Part shown: piece by piece, positions 33,000-45,990 of the stretch
Layout of the letters: each line of letters opens with the position of its first letter
Numbering within the stretch: position 1 is the first letter of the stretch
Assembly (NCBI GenBank): GCA_033439265.1
Contig: JAVTVX010000012.1
Coordinates: 15,225,501 to 15,289,500, forward strand
Length of the DNA: 64,000 bases
Reading direction: 5' to 3'
From: Dillenia suffruticosa
Lineage: Eukaryota > Streptophyta > Magnoliopsida > Dilleniales > Dilleniaceae
The notes under the pieces: generated by a model
Seen by the model: only the letters and a program-made list of their open reading frames with translations
What the model was told of the DNA's origin: nothing
The model's database searches: none
Program-made: the position numbers and the translations under genes

Positions 33000-33648
33000 T
33001 GGAAGGAAACCGTGAGTTTCACCGTTTTGCACTGTAGGGATCACTTGAATGATAGTGTATTTTAAGAAAAGAGATTGCTTCCTTAAATTCCTATAGAAAG
33101 AAAACACTCTTGCATATGGAGAAGTTGTTGATTGCTTAAGTGATGATTTTACAATTTTGAGAACTAGCCTATTTATAGACCTAGGGGAGAGGAGACCAAA
33201 TGTCTCACAACATTCTAGGCATCAAGGGAGGCTTTTGTGATCTTACATTACATGCTCTAATTCTTAGGCTTTCCCTTTTTTATTATTAATTATTACATTT
33301 ATTCATTTTTATTCCTTCCTTGACCCCTTGTCTTCTTAGCTTTTTAAGACTCTTAGCATTTTAGGAAGTTTCTTTCCTTTAGAGTGCAAGGGAGCTTGGG
33401 TTTGGACTCTTGGTGGCTTGGTTTTGTGCTTATGTGCTTGGCCTCGGAGCTATGGGTCTTGTTGTACCTAGGATAGCTCCTTGTGCCTGGTTGGCTTTAT
33501 AGATTTCTTGTGGGCCGTAGTTGCCTACGGAGATTTACTAGGTCTTGGGCTTTCATGAACCTCCATTGCTTTTTCTCAAGCTTGCTTAGCTATGGCACGA
33601 TGTGCTTTGTTTCGTGCATTGCGCATGGCCGTTTTGATTTCTACCACA
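33000..33648 (-). repeat. 3' LTR of the chromovirus
   Basis: Plus-strand ends are TGGAAGGAAACC and CTACCACA (so TGTGGTAG... on the minus strand). It aligns along its length with 38478-39132, for example at AAGAAAAGAGATTG and AGAAAACACTCTT. The purine tract AAGAGGAGACAAA (minus strand, 33649-33662) abuts it, marking it as the 3' LTR. Confidence 0.85.
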
Positions 33649-33699
33649 TTTGTCTCCTCTTGGTAACAGACCTTGCCCTTAAGGTAAAAGGTTAGATAG

Positions 33700-35150
33700 C
33701 TTTATATCATCACCAAGACGTCCTCCCAAGTAGCATCATCTAGGCTTAGCCCTCTCTATTTGACCAATACTTCTTAGTGGATGTGATCACCTTGGCAAGT
33801 CAACCGGGTGTCTAGGATATCCTTGAACACAAGAACTATGTCTCCATCCTTATCAATTTTCGACATGTGGCTACTACATGTGAGAGGTCTCCCACATGTA
33901 TCCTTAGCTAACTTACATAGAAGATGGGATGCACTTGGATGCTTGGGGAAGGTCCAACTTGTAAGTTAATTTCTCGTGCTTAGCCATGATAAGATATTAG
34001 CTGTAATATTTGGCCTTGAGTTTGATGATGGAGTGCTTGGAATCCCTCCTTTTCTTCTTATAATGATAGTGGAGGTACACTCATTCCCCCACTTTGAACT
34101 CTTCTTGGGCCCGGTTTCGATTATACAAAAATTTTTTGTCAATTTTGAGCCCGCTTGAGGTTGGCCTTGAGGTTCCTGAGCACTTCATCTATCGTCTAGA
34201 GCTTGGAGTTTACAAGGTCATCGGTTGATGTGCCCTCGGTGTAGGAAGGAAGGTTGAGGGTGGCCAGCCATAAAAGGATTCAAAAGAAGTCATGCCAATA
34301 GATGAATGATGGCTGGTATTGTACCAATATTTAGCCCAAGATAGAAATTCTTCCCACTTCCTTGGATTGTGGAGCACAAAGCACCTTAAGTACTACTCCA
34401 AAGTCTAATTGGTGATCTCCGTTTGGCCATCAATCTGAAGGTGTTACATGGAATTTGGGTAAGTTTGGTCCCATGGAGATGGAAGAACTTTTACCTGAAT
34501 CTGCTCATGAATATCCAGTCTCGATCAGTGATGATACTTCTTGGAACTCCATGCAACTTCATCATGCTGTTGATATATAGCTGAGCTATTGTCTTGGTGG
34601 AAAACGGATGTAAAATGAGCATACTTGGTAAGCTGGTGGATGACAACCAAGATGTTTAAGTCTATCATGGAGACACTCATAAAATGTTAGTTCTTAGCGG
34701 ATAACCCAATTAGGTTTAATAGTACATCCCAATAAATGATGCCCATATTTGTTTAATTTGCTTATGCGTATCCCTCTATGATGTCCATTGTCATATCGTC
34801 CCACACATATTGAGGAGTGGAGAGACATTAAAGCAGTCTGTGTGGCTTGGCCGAATTTCTTTTAGTTCTTTAACAAATTTTGTAGGTCTAGACATGCTGG
34901 TAGATGTCTCTCTTAATACCCTCCCATGAGAACCATTTTGCAATTCTCATGTAGATTCATAACACTCTATTATGGCCCCTTTCCTTACTATTGTGGAAGT
35001 ACATGAGAACTTGTTATCGTAAGTCCTTTGCCTGTGGTACATGTACCTTACCCCTCCAAAGGAGAAGCCTGTTCTTAAGCTCATAGTGAGCTTCTCCACC
35101 ACCCTCATCTCCAATTTCTGGATGATTTTTTCGATTGTGAAGGTCCTCAT
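33700..35150 (-). pseudogene. Chromovirus integrase and chromodomain remnant
   Basis: The minus strand reads, with frameshifts, an integrase core near 34300-34900 (for example WPNGDHQLDFGVV, decayed DGQTE region), then LTYKLDLPQASK near 33950-34010, and a chromodomain end near 33716-33773 with EVLVK and GLSLDDATWEDV. Chromodomains guide integration into heterochromatin. The usual tryptophan after EVLVK is replaced by a stop, so the domain is dead in this copy. Confidence 0.75.
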
Positions 35151-35497
35151 GTAGAGCTACCATGATCTCCCCCCATACACTTCACTTGGGTCCGAAGAGT
35201 ACCATGAGGACTTCACCATATTCCCACCGCGACAATGCATTTACTACTTGGTTCTCTTTTCCTAGCAGGTAAACCACCTCAAACTCGTAGCCTTGAAACT
35301 TGGCTATCCAAGTTTACTGTTGGGGTTGGTGATCCTTTGTTCCAGTAATGTCTTGAGGAGTTATTGGTTGGTGATAATCTTGAATTTCTGCCTAAACCCT
35401 GATAGCTTCAATGACTATGAGTATTTCCCTTTTGTACATGAACCATGATTTCTCTTAGGGGCCGAGAGCTTTGCTTAAGAAAGCTAGGGGCCCCTTA

Positions 35498-36067
35498 CTA
35501 GACTAGGACAACACCAATGCTTATTGAGTTTGCATGGATATGAATGTGGAATTCTTGGTGGAAATTAGGCGTGGCTAGGATAGATCTGGTGGTTATGGCA
35601 TGCTTTAGTACTTCGAACACCTTCTCACTTTTTATACTCCAGCTGAAGGAGTCCTTTTTCAACATATTAGTGAGAGGCTTAGCAATGTTGCCGTAGCTCT
35701 TGACAAACTTCCGATTGTAGTCCATGAGACCAAGGAAGCCTCGGAGCTCGCTGGGTGACTTAGGCTTAAGCCAAGAGAGAATAGCCTCCACCTTCTTTGA
35801 GTTGACCTTCACACCATTGGCCGAGATGATATGGCCAAGGTATTTCACTTCATTCTGACCCCATGTGCACTTAGATGACTTGATAAGGAAAAGGCAGGCT
35901 AGGATTTTGAGAACTTCCTCTAAGTGTTGAATGTGCTCTTCCCATGACTTGGAGTAGATCAAGATCTCATCGAAGAATGCTAGCATGAACATTCTCAATT
36001 TAGGTAGGAAGATTTTATTCATGCAAGCTTGGAAAGTGCTTGGAGTATTGCATAGTCCAAATGGCAT
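35498..36067 (-). pseudogene. Chromovirus reverse transcriptase fragment
   Basis: An open frame of 189 residues starts MPFGLCNTPSTFQACMN, the conserved RT motif after the SGYHQI region. It has MLAFFDEILIYS where the catalytic F.DDIL.YS is expected: the first of the paired aspartates remains and the second is glutamate. GHIISANGV and LRGFLGLMDYNRKFVK follow, leading into the RNase H linker. It is the best preserved part of the element; upstream (36068-36400) the frame is broken. Confidence 0.88.
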
Positions 36068-36417
36068 GACAAGTATTCGGCCATTGTGTGTCTAGAATGC
36101 CATATTATGAATATCGACTTCTTTCATTCATATCGGATGGTAGCCAGACCTTAAGTCCAACCTTTTGAAATACTTGGCTCCTCTATGTTTGTCCAGCATC
36201 TCATCGATGGTTGGGATAGGGAACCTATCCTTGAAGGTCACCTTGTTGAGTGCTCAGTAGTTGGTGCATAACCACCATGACCCATCTCTCTTTTTTACCA
36301 TAAGACAGAGTTGGAAAAAGGGCTGGTGCTCGGGTAAATAAGGCCATTGTCTAGTATCTCCTTGACTTGCTTCTCTATTTCTTCCTTTGAAAGTAAGCAT
36401 ATTTGCGGGGAGGGACA

Positions 36418-38230
36418 TTAATAGCTTGATGGGGCTTCTTCAGGACAATCAAGTGGTTGAAGTCCCGAGGTCGCGGGAGAGCCTTGGGCTCCCTGGTGAC
36501 TTGTAGATACTTGGCCAGCAAGTCCCAGATGTCTCCAAGGATGGAAGCTTCTTGGGGATGATCCTCTTGAGTGGTAGAAAAGATTTAGACTGTATAGGTT
36601 TTCCCTCCCTTTTGGATGATCTGCTCTATGCTTGCTATCTCTACGCCTTTGGTTTTGGTCTTGCTGTCCATTTTTAGCTTGATCCACTTGCCATGGTGTG
36701 TAAATTCCATCTCTATCTTCTTATACTCAGGCATGACCCTTGGAAGAGTCTCTAACCACTGCACTCCTAAAACAACATTCATACCAATTAGAGGTAAAAC
36801 ATAGAGATTGGTTACGATGTCATACCCTTGGATGTGGAGAGTGATGTTGTAGTAGATATCAGAGTATGGAAGTTTCTCCCCGCTTGCTACCTTTATTTCG
36901 AATGGTTACATCTTTTTCACGTACAGCTTCAACATTCCTATAGCCTTGTGATTGATGAAATTAATGTAGAATCCATTATTTATGAGGAGCATTACCTCCT
37001 TTTTTTGATGTAGGCTAGGTTGCGGATGGTCCTTGGGCCTTATACGCTAGCTATGGCATGGATGGATATGGAGGGCTCCTCCTCTTCATGGGCTTTTTCT
37101 TCACTTCCTTCTTCTTGTTCCTCCTTGGGCATCGGTTCCTTCTCTTCACTCGTGGGCTTAAATCATAAAGAGTCGTGGATGCTTGCAATTATGGCTGGGT
37201 GTCAATTTCTTATCACAATTGAAGCATAGGCCCTTGACGTGCCTTACTTCCATTTTGGCATAACTCAGCCCTTTGACACCTTGGAAGGAAGTTGCGATTG
37301 AGCTTGTTACTGGCTTGGAGGATAGCTTGAGTGGGTTTGGCTTCAAGGGTGAGAAACTCTTCATCACCTTACTGGTTGGTTGTGGACAGCTACTCCTATG
37401 AAGGTCTTGGAGTTGGTCGTCCTTAAGCCAAGCTATTTCCCAAGCTCTAATCAGGGTCTTTGGTTTTTGGAGCTTGACTTCTGTTGTAAGTTCCATCTTG
37501 AGACTGTCATGAATACTCTAATCAAAGTCTTTCCCCAGCCAATTTATATAGGTTGAAATCTTTTCAAACTCATTGGCACTTACGCAAGGTTGAAGTTTTC
37601 CTTATTTGAGTGAGACTCTCATCATAATTCACATAGTTTGCATCTCTGAATCTCTTGACTATCTTCTTGCATAGCCTTGGCCAAGAGATTCTTTTTTATC
37701 AAGCATGGTACTTTTCCTTCAACTATTAGTATGACAATTGAGCTTGTCTTTCGAGGTAGAAGCTTGATACGCACACCTTCTCCTTGGATTCAGTCGGGTA
37801 GTAACTGAAATATGTGTCGGCCTTTACAATCTAACTGGTTGGATCACCATCTTGAAATTTAGGGAATTTTAGGTGGAGTTCGATAGCCCGTTGTCTTTCT
37901 CTTGGGCATGCCTCAACTTCACTACCACTGAAGTGCAAGTTATGATCCTCTTCTTCGGCACCAGAGGATACGAGTATTGGTGGAAGGACTCGGACAGGAG
38001 GAATCAGTATCTCCTCTCGATTGGAGGCTTGTTGGCTGTGGGAGTGATGGTATTCTAGGCTTCTTCTTTCGGGTTGCCATGCCACTTGCATGCCCTGGAT
38101 TATGGTGGTGATACTGGCAAGCTTTGCTCAAGTCGGGCAAAGCGTTGGTTGGCCTCTTGCCTTACAATTTGGGCGGCTTCGAGGTGAGTCTCAATGGCTT
38201 AAATCCTCTCTCTTTAAGTAGGGGTTTTTT
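36418..38230 (-). pseudogene. Chromovirus gag-protease remnant
   Basis: Frames on the minus strand hold gag (37831-38091 and 37158-37496, with GLCFNCDKKLTPSHNCKHP, a decayed zinc knuckle) and the protease end (36585-36782, NVVLGVQWLETLPRV, as in other chromoviruses, followed by MEFTHHGKW). Frames are joined only through frameshifts. Gag would coat the RNA; the protease would mature the polyprotein. Confidence 0.8.
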
Positions 38231-38477
38231 GGCCATAGTAGTTGGTCGAAACAAGGAAGTTAAAAGATTGGTATGGATGTGGTTTGACTCTAAATAAAAG
38301 TATCAATTGTAGTGGACTTGGGCCTAAGGATGGCCGAGAGCACCTTTTGACCTTTGGTTGGCGGAAGGATACAGTTGTATGGGTGGAGTGCACCTTCTTC
38401 GTAGCACCAACGTCTCAAAAAAGAAGGGTGACTTGGAGCTAAGTTGGCTTAGCTTAAGCAGAATTGAACACGAACCT

Positions 38478-39132
38478 TGAAGAGAACCGCGAGTTTTATC
38501 ACTCTTTACCTCAGGGATCACTCAAATGATGGTGTAACTTAAGAAAAGAGATTGTTTCCTTGAGCTCCTAAAGAGAGAAAACACTCTTACTTATAGAGAA
38601 ACTGTTGATTGCTTAAACGATCATTTTACAAGTTTGAGAACCGGTCTATTTGTAGGCTTTAGGGGGAGAGGAGATTAAAGATCTCGTTACATCTTATCCA
38701 TCCATCAAGGGAGTCTTTTGAGCTCTCTCATTACATCCTCTAACTCTTAGGCTTCCCCATTTTTATTGCTAACTATTACATTTATTCACATTTATTCCTT
38801 CTTAGCCCCTTATCTTCTTGGCTTCTCAAGATTCATGGCATTCTAGGAAGTTTTTGTTTCTTTGGGCTGCAAGGGAGCTTGGGCTTAGACTCTTGGTGGC
38901 TTGGTCCTGGGCTTGTGTGCTTGGTCTTGGAGCTATGAGTTTTGTTGTGCCTAGGATGGCTCCTTGAGCTTGATTGGCTTCCTGGATTTTTTGTGGTCTG
39001 TGAGCTGTCTACTGAGACTTATTAGATCTTGGGTTTTTGCAAAACTTCACTGCTTCTTCTTGGGTTCATCTAATTGTAGCCCGTAGTGCTCTGTCTCATG
39101 CGCTGTGAATGGCCTTTTTGAGTTCTACTACA
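38478..39132 (-). repeat. 5' LTR of the chromovirus
   Basis: Plus-strand ends are TGAAGAGAACC and CTACTACA. It aligns with 33000-33648 with many substitutions, so the insertion is old. The sequence just inside (38477 downwards on the minus strand, AGGTTCGTGTTC) should be the primer site, but I cannot match it to a tRNA. Confidence 0.83.
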
Positions 39133-39215
39133 CACTCTCTATGCAACACATGCATGCATGGCTCATGCATATGCATGCGGCACGAACGCATAAGCATGCA
39201 ACGCATGCTTAAGAC
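39133..39215. repeat. GCATGC/ATGCAT-rich tract
   Basis: Within about 70 bases the words CATGCATG, GCATGC and ATGCAT recur (for example at 39150-39180 and 39192-39208). It abuts the outer end of the chromovirus LTR. Confidence 0.7.
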
Positions 39216-40204
39216 ATGAAAATCTTTATGTATGAAAGTTGGTTAAGGATATTGAGTTTGGATAATGGATAAAATTAAATTGGATTTGATTTTTTCATTC
39301 AAAGACTATCGGATAAACTATAAATGATTATTTCTAATCAAAATCTAAATTCAAAAAAGTTAGTAAGTTAATAACTTGCTCCTAAAAACAACTAAAAGTA
39401 AAAATGATAATCAAATAAGAAGGAAAATGAAGAGTTTGATTTTAAAATAGAGATCTTCAAAATTAAACTGAGATGTCTTTATTGTAATCAAACTAATAAT
39501 TCTAGTCTTTACGTGACACTCTTAGAGAGAGAGAGAGTTCTCTTTGAATTCTCAAATATATGATCTAAGGTTATTTGATTAAGATAAAAGTAGAATTTAA
39601 TCCTAATATTAAAATCTACTAATCTTTAATCAAACACTTAGTATTAAACCCAAAGTATAACTCTCTTAGGAGAATGAGTTCTTTACTATAAATATGCCAA
39701 GATGATTGACACTTGAGTGCCAAAGTTTTTCTCTTTCCAAAGATTTTTTCTAGGAAGAGAAAGAGTTTCTCACTTCTAAAGAAAAAAACTCCTATTTATT
39801 GAAGAGAGACAAAAAGGGTAGAAATATTAAGAATATAAAACCTAATTCTTAATTTTCTTATAACAATCAATAGAGATTGATTGGTTGAAGATTATTTGAC
39901 ATTAACTTTTCTCAACATCTTTGTATATTCAAATCAAGAGGAGTGTTGATAGTATTTGAGCACACGTTCATGTGGACGATCTAGAGGCTCTACATTTGAA
40001 GGGTTTGAATCCAACAAAAGAGAAGAGAATATATTCTTCAAAGGTATAATTCTCCAAATCTCTCTTGAATGCATATTCTTCAAAGATATAAAATATGTCA
40101 ATCATGTGATGATTAAATAATTTTATTGCATGCTTAGAAAAAATTTTGAAATCTATATTTCTAGGCTTCCTTGGCATTTGCTTCCTAGTTTTCCAACTGA
40201 TAGA
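39216..40204 (+). other. AT-rich region, possibly LTR-like
   Basis: There is a TATA-like CTATAAATATGCC near 39687 followed by pyrimidine-rich sequence and, near 39930, AGTGTTGATAGTATTTGAGC. It lies directly before copia pol sequence, so an LTR or leader is possible, but no ends were found. Confidence 0.3.
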
Positions 40205-41050
40205 TCTCAATGGATATTAGAATTATCTCGAAGAGCATATATTGAAAAAGTTTAAGAAAGATTCAAGATGACATGTTATGCAGTTATAGTAGCACCTATT
40301 ACTAAAGGGGATAAATTCAAGTAGAAACAATGTCCACAAAATGTATTAAAAAAAGAGCAAAAAAAGTATATCCCATATACCTATGTTGTAGTTAGCTTGA
40401 TATGTGTAGTCTGCATAGCACCTAATTTGGGATTTGTAATGGGAGTGCATAAGACACACCAAAAGCTATTTTGAAATAGAACACTGGAAAGCTACTAAAA
40501 AGGTTACGTGGTATCTTCAAGAAATCAATGACTATAAGTGTTCCAACCACACTAACCTTTTGGAGGTGGTTGGTTATTCGCATTTAGATTTTGCTAGATG
40601 AGTATACATAAGAAAGTTTACTTTATGATTTTTTTTCTTGCCAGAAGGCATGTAACTTAGAGAAGTACTAAGCAAACTATTATTGCATTGCCTCTAATGG
40701 AGGCAGAATTCTTTACATGTTGGGAAGAATTTTATTTCTAACCTTAAAATTGTTGATTATAATACTAGGCCAGTAATGATTTTCATGATAATTAAACAGC
40801 ATTTTTAATAATAAGAGTGGAAGCCAAAACAAGTATATAAGTATAAAGTAGCTTATTACATGAGAAATGGTTTAAGGAACAAAAAGTATTCATTGAGAAT
40901 ATGTAAGTAGTGAAATATGTTTGCAGATTGGTATGTTCATATAAAAGCCAACACTCACTAGTATATGAGACTAACTATAGACGACTGACTACTTGGTTAT
41001 TGTCTCCAGAGAGAATAATGTAGTCATTTGTTTAAAAATTGGAGTTTTGA
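40205..41050 (+). mobile_element. Ty1-copia RT-RNase H fossil
   Basis: The plus strand reads in broken frames SRRAYIEKV and MTCYAVIVAPITKGDKF (about 40225-40315), QCPQNVLKKEQKKYIPY (about 40330-40380), then GYSHLDFAR (about 40573-40600), and LPLMEAEFFTCWEEF (about 40690-40735), the end of the copia RNase H domain. It is a second copia copy, independent of that at 31300 (the two overlap in domain). Stops are frequent; no LTR was identified after it. Confidence 0.8.
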
Positions 41051-43859
41051 TATAAAATGACAAGGAAAAAAAACAAGACAATTAAAGTGAAATAAACTAA
41101 TCTAACCTAATGGTATAAAAAGTTACAAAGACGTAAGACCTAGAATCCATCATATGTATCGCACTTTTCATTCTGATCTAATATTAAATTTATATGCTTT
41201 ATGCGCGAATTTAGGGCACAATTTCCACATACACTTCACATCTCTCATGATGTAGTAAACGTTCGGATTTAGTCATAATTTTCTATTAATATTATTATTT
41301 TGTATAGGCAAAATACCTATGTATTGATTTCTTTGTCTTATAGCAGTGTTTGTTTTAATTATTTAAATAAATAAACCATATTGACTTAAATTATTTCATA
41401 GTTGATTGATGAAACCATACATTTCATTATGTATAGTCCATTGTTTGAGAGATTTTAGTTAATCATTGATGATTTAACTTGATTACTGTATGACATTCAA
41501 ACTCAATAGAAATTAGTTCAGGTGATTAGCATTGAAAAAGACATGTAGATTAATTTTTTCAAACATACTATGAAATGAAAATTGATTCTTTATAGTTACA
41601 TGCAGTTCATGTTCTTTTAATCTTAAGTATACGTGGATGAACTTAAGAATGATGTATTTTGATATATAATAAGTGAGATTTTTTATGAGTCGACAATTTC
41701 ATACATGGACTATGTGGTGTTAGTTAGTTAAGACATATATATATAGTATAGAATCTATATTGATTGTGTTGCATATCGCACTTTCAGTTGTCTTAGTTGA
41801 TTATCTAAAAACTATTTAATGATATCATGCTCTATCATACCGAATATTCTTAAAACTTGTTTACTATCATTGACCAATGGGTGACACATTAAAAATTTTT
41901 TTAATATTCTTTGTTTTTTTTTTTGAATGAAAGACACAATGGAATTAAACAATTGAGGATCCGATGGTAAATTTAATTTACCCGACCTTAATTACGAGTG
42001 TTACATAGAGAGACAATATATAAAATTACATATAGGTCAGTGATAAAATAAATATATTATAGGTTCATTCTCTAACTTAAAACTCTTCTAGCATTTATTA
42101 CTTAATGTGACAATATCTTTGTATTAAATTAATTATAAAAGAAAAATATGATAGATATATTTATATATATAACTGAAATATAATTTTCAGAAAATATTAC
42201 GATCACTTTATAATTTTTGAATACTATTATGACTATTTTATAATTTTTAAAAATTATTGTGACTATTATGTAATTTTAAAAAATATATAAATATTAAATG
42301 TTTTGTTATGTTTAAACGCGAGTTTTGGATTCTTAATCTCTCTTTAGAGTTATTTTTCTATTGTAATTAAAATAAAAGAATAATTAAGAATTGTGATTTC
42401 CTTTATAAACTAAAAATCTATATATGTACATATATATGTGTGTACGTATATATGTCTACTCACACAAATTGAAAAGAACATTAAAAGAGAGGTAGAGAAT
42501 AGGAAAAAAATTTTTGATAAGGAGTCATCCATACGATATCCATGGAGATTACAATCATGGGAGATATAGATTCTAACAAATCATGTTAGAAAAAATTAAA
42601 TAGATAACAATAACTTTTTCGCTTATTATTTTATTGCAAACATAAAATTTTTCGTACTCATTCATATTTAATTTTTCATTTTTATGTCTATATATACTTT
42701 TGATATTTTTTTTTAATCGTTGAACATGAAAGATAAATTAACAACATGCTTTAGTGTTAAAATATAGATCGATCCTGGCAGTAAAAAAACATGAACAACT
42801 TATCCTGACATTGACTATTCATTTTGTGATTTAATTCATCCAAACTTAACATAGAATGTACAACTAACAACAATCACAATTTATGTGTTGACTTAAAAAA
42901 ATGAAATAATCTATCAATTCATATGATGAATCAAGTACCTTTAACTAACTAACTGAACTAAACTAATCTAAACTAGAGCGCATGAATTATGTAATTCAAA
43001 CATATACTATTCAAACCACACAATCAACAATCTAATAATAGTATTGAAAAACCCTTGTATTATTGATATTACAAGAATCAAGCATGAAAAACTACTTCAC
43101 ATACTTTAACTATAAATACTTTTCAACATGAGTAAAAGAAAAACATTTGAATAAACATGAAACTCGACATATAACATTGGATATATAAAATATCAAAATT
43201 AGTTTAGTCAAATAGCTATCCTTCTAAGTCTAATCATAATCCATTCAACAAATTGACTTGAACCATACAAATGTAGTATGAAGATATGATAAGAATCAAT
43301 CAAATATACATCATAAACACATCAAAAAGTTTAGACTATGCAATTATAGAACATATTCATCCATAAAAGTTAAAATCAAAATAATTTACATGGATTTCTT
43401 AAAAAAAACAAAGATAAGAGATTACAATCTTTACATGATAACCTAATCTACAAAAGAATAGAGTACCCAAAATTTTTATAATCAATCCCACTAAGTCCTC
43501 CATTAAATTCGTTCTTGAAGCCTAATCTCTCCTTGATGATAAATATCTTTAATTTCTTGCAAATCCATCTTTTGACATCCCAAATCCCCTTATTTCCTAC
43601 ATCTTGACCCTAATTTACATCTTATCCACCCTCTCTCTCTTTGTGGCAATTTGCGTTTGGAGTGAAAATAGTGGCTTTTGAAGTATGGAGAGAAGAGAAT
43701 TCTTGGATTTGTTAACGATTTGTGTCACAACCTCATTTTTTCCCTAATAAGAGTTGTAGCAACCTATAAGAAACAAGAAATATGAGTCTGAGAACTCCTT
43801 GTACTATGATGCCATTTATTGGCACCACAGCCAACTAAATATTTTTCCTTATTTTTTTG
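41051..43859. other. AT-rich region without recognisable genes
   Basis: About 2.8 kb of strongly AT-rich DNA. A T run lies near 41912-41923 and alternating TA/TG words near 42418-42450. Near 43725-43765 there is a stretch GTGTCACAACCTCATTTTTTCC that could be an LTR end on the minus strand, but no partner was found. Confidence 0.4.
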
Positions 43860-43869
43860 GCGAGATGGT

Positions 43870-44940
43870 GGATGGTATGGGTGAAGGAGGCCGACCCCCT
43901 CCACCAAAGGTGGTTCTCACATATGCAGGTGCGTTGGGGACTAGGCTAGGGAAGGATGGTATAGAAAGCAAAGGCTAGCGGGGTTGTCTTAATGTATGAG
44001 AAAGTTCTTCCTGGAACAGCGAGCGGTGAGTTTGCACTTCCTAAATCTTTAGTAATGGAGGGAGCTAAGAAATATGCATTTAGTCTTGTTGGATACCTTA
44101 TTGAGCAGTAATTGCCTTATAAGGAGGTTAATAGGATTGCCTGATTTTTATGGCATAGCATGGGGTTATTTGAGGTTGTCATGATGGGGCTAGCTTTATT
44201 TTTGTTGAAATTCAATTCGAAGGCATATTTTCTGAGAATACTTGATAGGAGTCCGTGACACATTTTTGGTATTCAATTTGTGTTATGTAGATTTACTATG
44301 AGTATAGTTGTTTATGAACTTGAACCCAAAAAAATTGCGGTTTGGGTTAAGTTATTTAATCTGCCTATGGTTTTGTATAATAAACTTGGTTTGAGCTATA
44401 TTACTTTGGATTTTGAGAAACCAATAGCCATGGATAATATCATGGCTTTATACACCTGGTTTAGGTATGCGCTGGTATTTTTGGAGCTAGATACAGGGAG
44501 CCGTATCATTAGGGAGGTGGATTTTTCTCTTCCTGATGGAAGTGAGATTGGGATTAAAGCAAAATACTCTTACATTCTACCTAGATGTGAGGGTTGTTTG
44601 GTCTTTGAACATCATTAGGACAAATACCCAAAGAAACCTCTTGCTACAGAGAATAGGAAGGTGACTGAGCTAACCATTCAGCAGAGGGATGATGAGGGCT
44701 TTTATCCCATTTGTAGGAAATCAAGGCGAGGGGTTCAAGACAGCGAGGGTTATCGGTGATAAATAGTTAAAGGTAGAGGCTACTAAGGTCCTAGAGGTAG
44801 AAGAGGATGCTCATGGATCTATAGCACCACAGGTGGAAAGGGATGATGATAAGTGTATTGTAGTTACTCAGGAGGATTCTATAATTGGCTCCCCAGACAT
44901 GGGGAATGTAGTTGAAGATCACCTGGCCTTGGTTTTTCGG
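43870..44940 (+). pseudogene. LINE ORF1 (DUF4283/zinc-knuckle type) remnant
   Basis: Starts about MVDGMGEGGRPPPPKVVLTY; a 112-residue open piece at 44280-44618 reads KKIAVWVKLFNLPMVLYNK, GLSYIT...KPIAMDNIMALYTWFRYALVFLELD and ends PRCEGCLVFEHH, the nucleic-acid-binding domain and knuckle of plant LINE ORF1. Proteins of this kind bind the LINE RNA. Stops interrupt the frame before and after this piece. Confidence 0.8.
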
Positions 44941-45369
44941 TAGGAGATTCCTATGGATAGAGAGAGCATCCTAGGTAGAGGGGGTGGTGATTACCTTGAT
45001 CTAGGTTTTTGGAAAACTGCATCGGGCTTTATAGCTAGTTCTTTAGACAAGGTTATTAGGGCTAATAGCACTCTTGTATTAGTCTGTTGTATGGAGATTC
45101 CTACTCTTAGTGTTGGTTCACTTGATCTTTGGGATTATGTTATGGCTATTACCTGTAATAGCATACTAAGCTTGCCAAGTTAGGGAGTAATCCATGGTGG
45201 AACCGAGTCAGAGAATTTAGCTAAGATAAGATCATTAGTTAGCAACAGCATTCGTCCTTCACCCTTTAGGTTCTTCCTTTACGTCATTTTGAATAGCAAA
45301 AGAAGAATAAAAAAGGATTAGAGAGGTTGTGAATGATTGAAGGGAGTATCCCCTTCTATTATATTCCAG

Positions 45370-45990
45370 ATGTTTGGATATTGGAACGTAAGTGGTCTAA
45401 ATGACTCGATTCATAATCGTGTTGTGAGGAGTTTTGTGTTACAGAACCGCTTGTAGTTAGTTGGGTTGTTGGAGATGAGGGTGAGGCTGGCTAATGAGTT
45501 TCATATCCAGTGGTCTCTTTTGCCTAATTGGGAGTATATCGTTGCTTATGCAAGGAATTTTACTGGTCGTATATAGTTGTGTTAGGACCCGTTGGAGGTT
45601 TCTGTAACTATTATAGAATGTGAGATTCAGTGGATCTGTTGTAAAGTTCAGTTTATTAAGTCAAGGTTATGTTTTGGTATTACTATTGTATATGCGACTA
45701 ACCTAGCAGGTGAACATCAATCATTGTGGGACTTCTTGAGATCTCAAGGTAGGAGTATAGCCACCTCATGGTGTGTTCATGGGGATTTTAATGTTGTTAA
45801 GCTTTCTTCCGAAATAAGAGAAGGTAATCTGTTGAAAACTAATTTTGTTCTGGATGATTGTCTGAGAGATTCAAAGTTGGAGGACCTGAGATATTCAGGA
45901 GCCTATTTCACCTGGTAGAATAAGCAAGTAGCGGATCCTTTTCTTATGAAGTTGGATAGGGTGTTGGTTAATACTTCCTGACTTGCCACT
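45370..45990 (+). pseudogene. LINE ORF2 endonuclease remnant
   Basis: Apurinic-endonuclease-like fold: YWNVSGLNDSIHNRVV near 45380-45425, LLEMRVRLANEF near 45468-45505, then WCVHGDFNVVKLSSEIREG (about 45769-45825), where GDFN is the catalytic motif, and the FTW end, here YFTW, at about 45907. At least three stops break the frame. The enzyme would nick the target site to prime reverse transcription. Confidence 0.85.

Larger units (their letters stand above)
33000..39132 (-). mobile_element. Degenerate Ty3-gypsy chromovirus with both LTRs
   Basis: Two similar direct repeats of 649 and 655 bases bound 4.8 kb of decayed gag-pol on the minus strand. From the 5' LTR (38478-39132) downwards are gag with zinc knuckle, protease, reverse transcriptase, RNase H, integrase and a chromodomain remnant, then a polypurine tract and the 3' LTR (33000-33648). 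The chromodomain and the CFNC...HNC knuckle fit chromoviruses of the Reina/CRM/Galadriel type; the clade is not decided. No clear 5-base duplication was seen, and stops are frequent, so it is old. Confidence 0.88.

Noticed and set aside
32995..33000. Target site duplication for the chromovirus
   Set aside because: The flanks CTCCT (left) and CACTC (right) do not match exactly, so no duplication is claimed.
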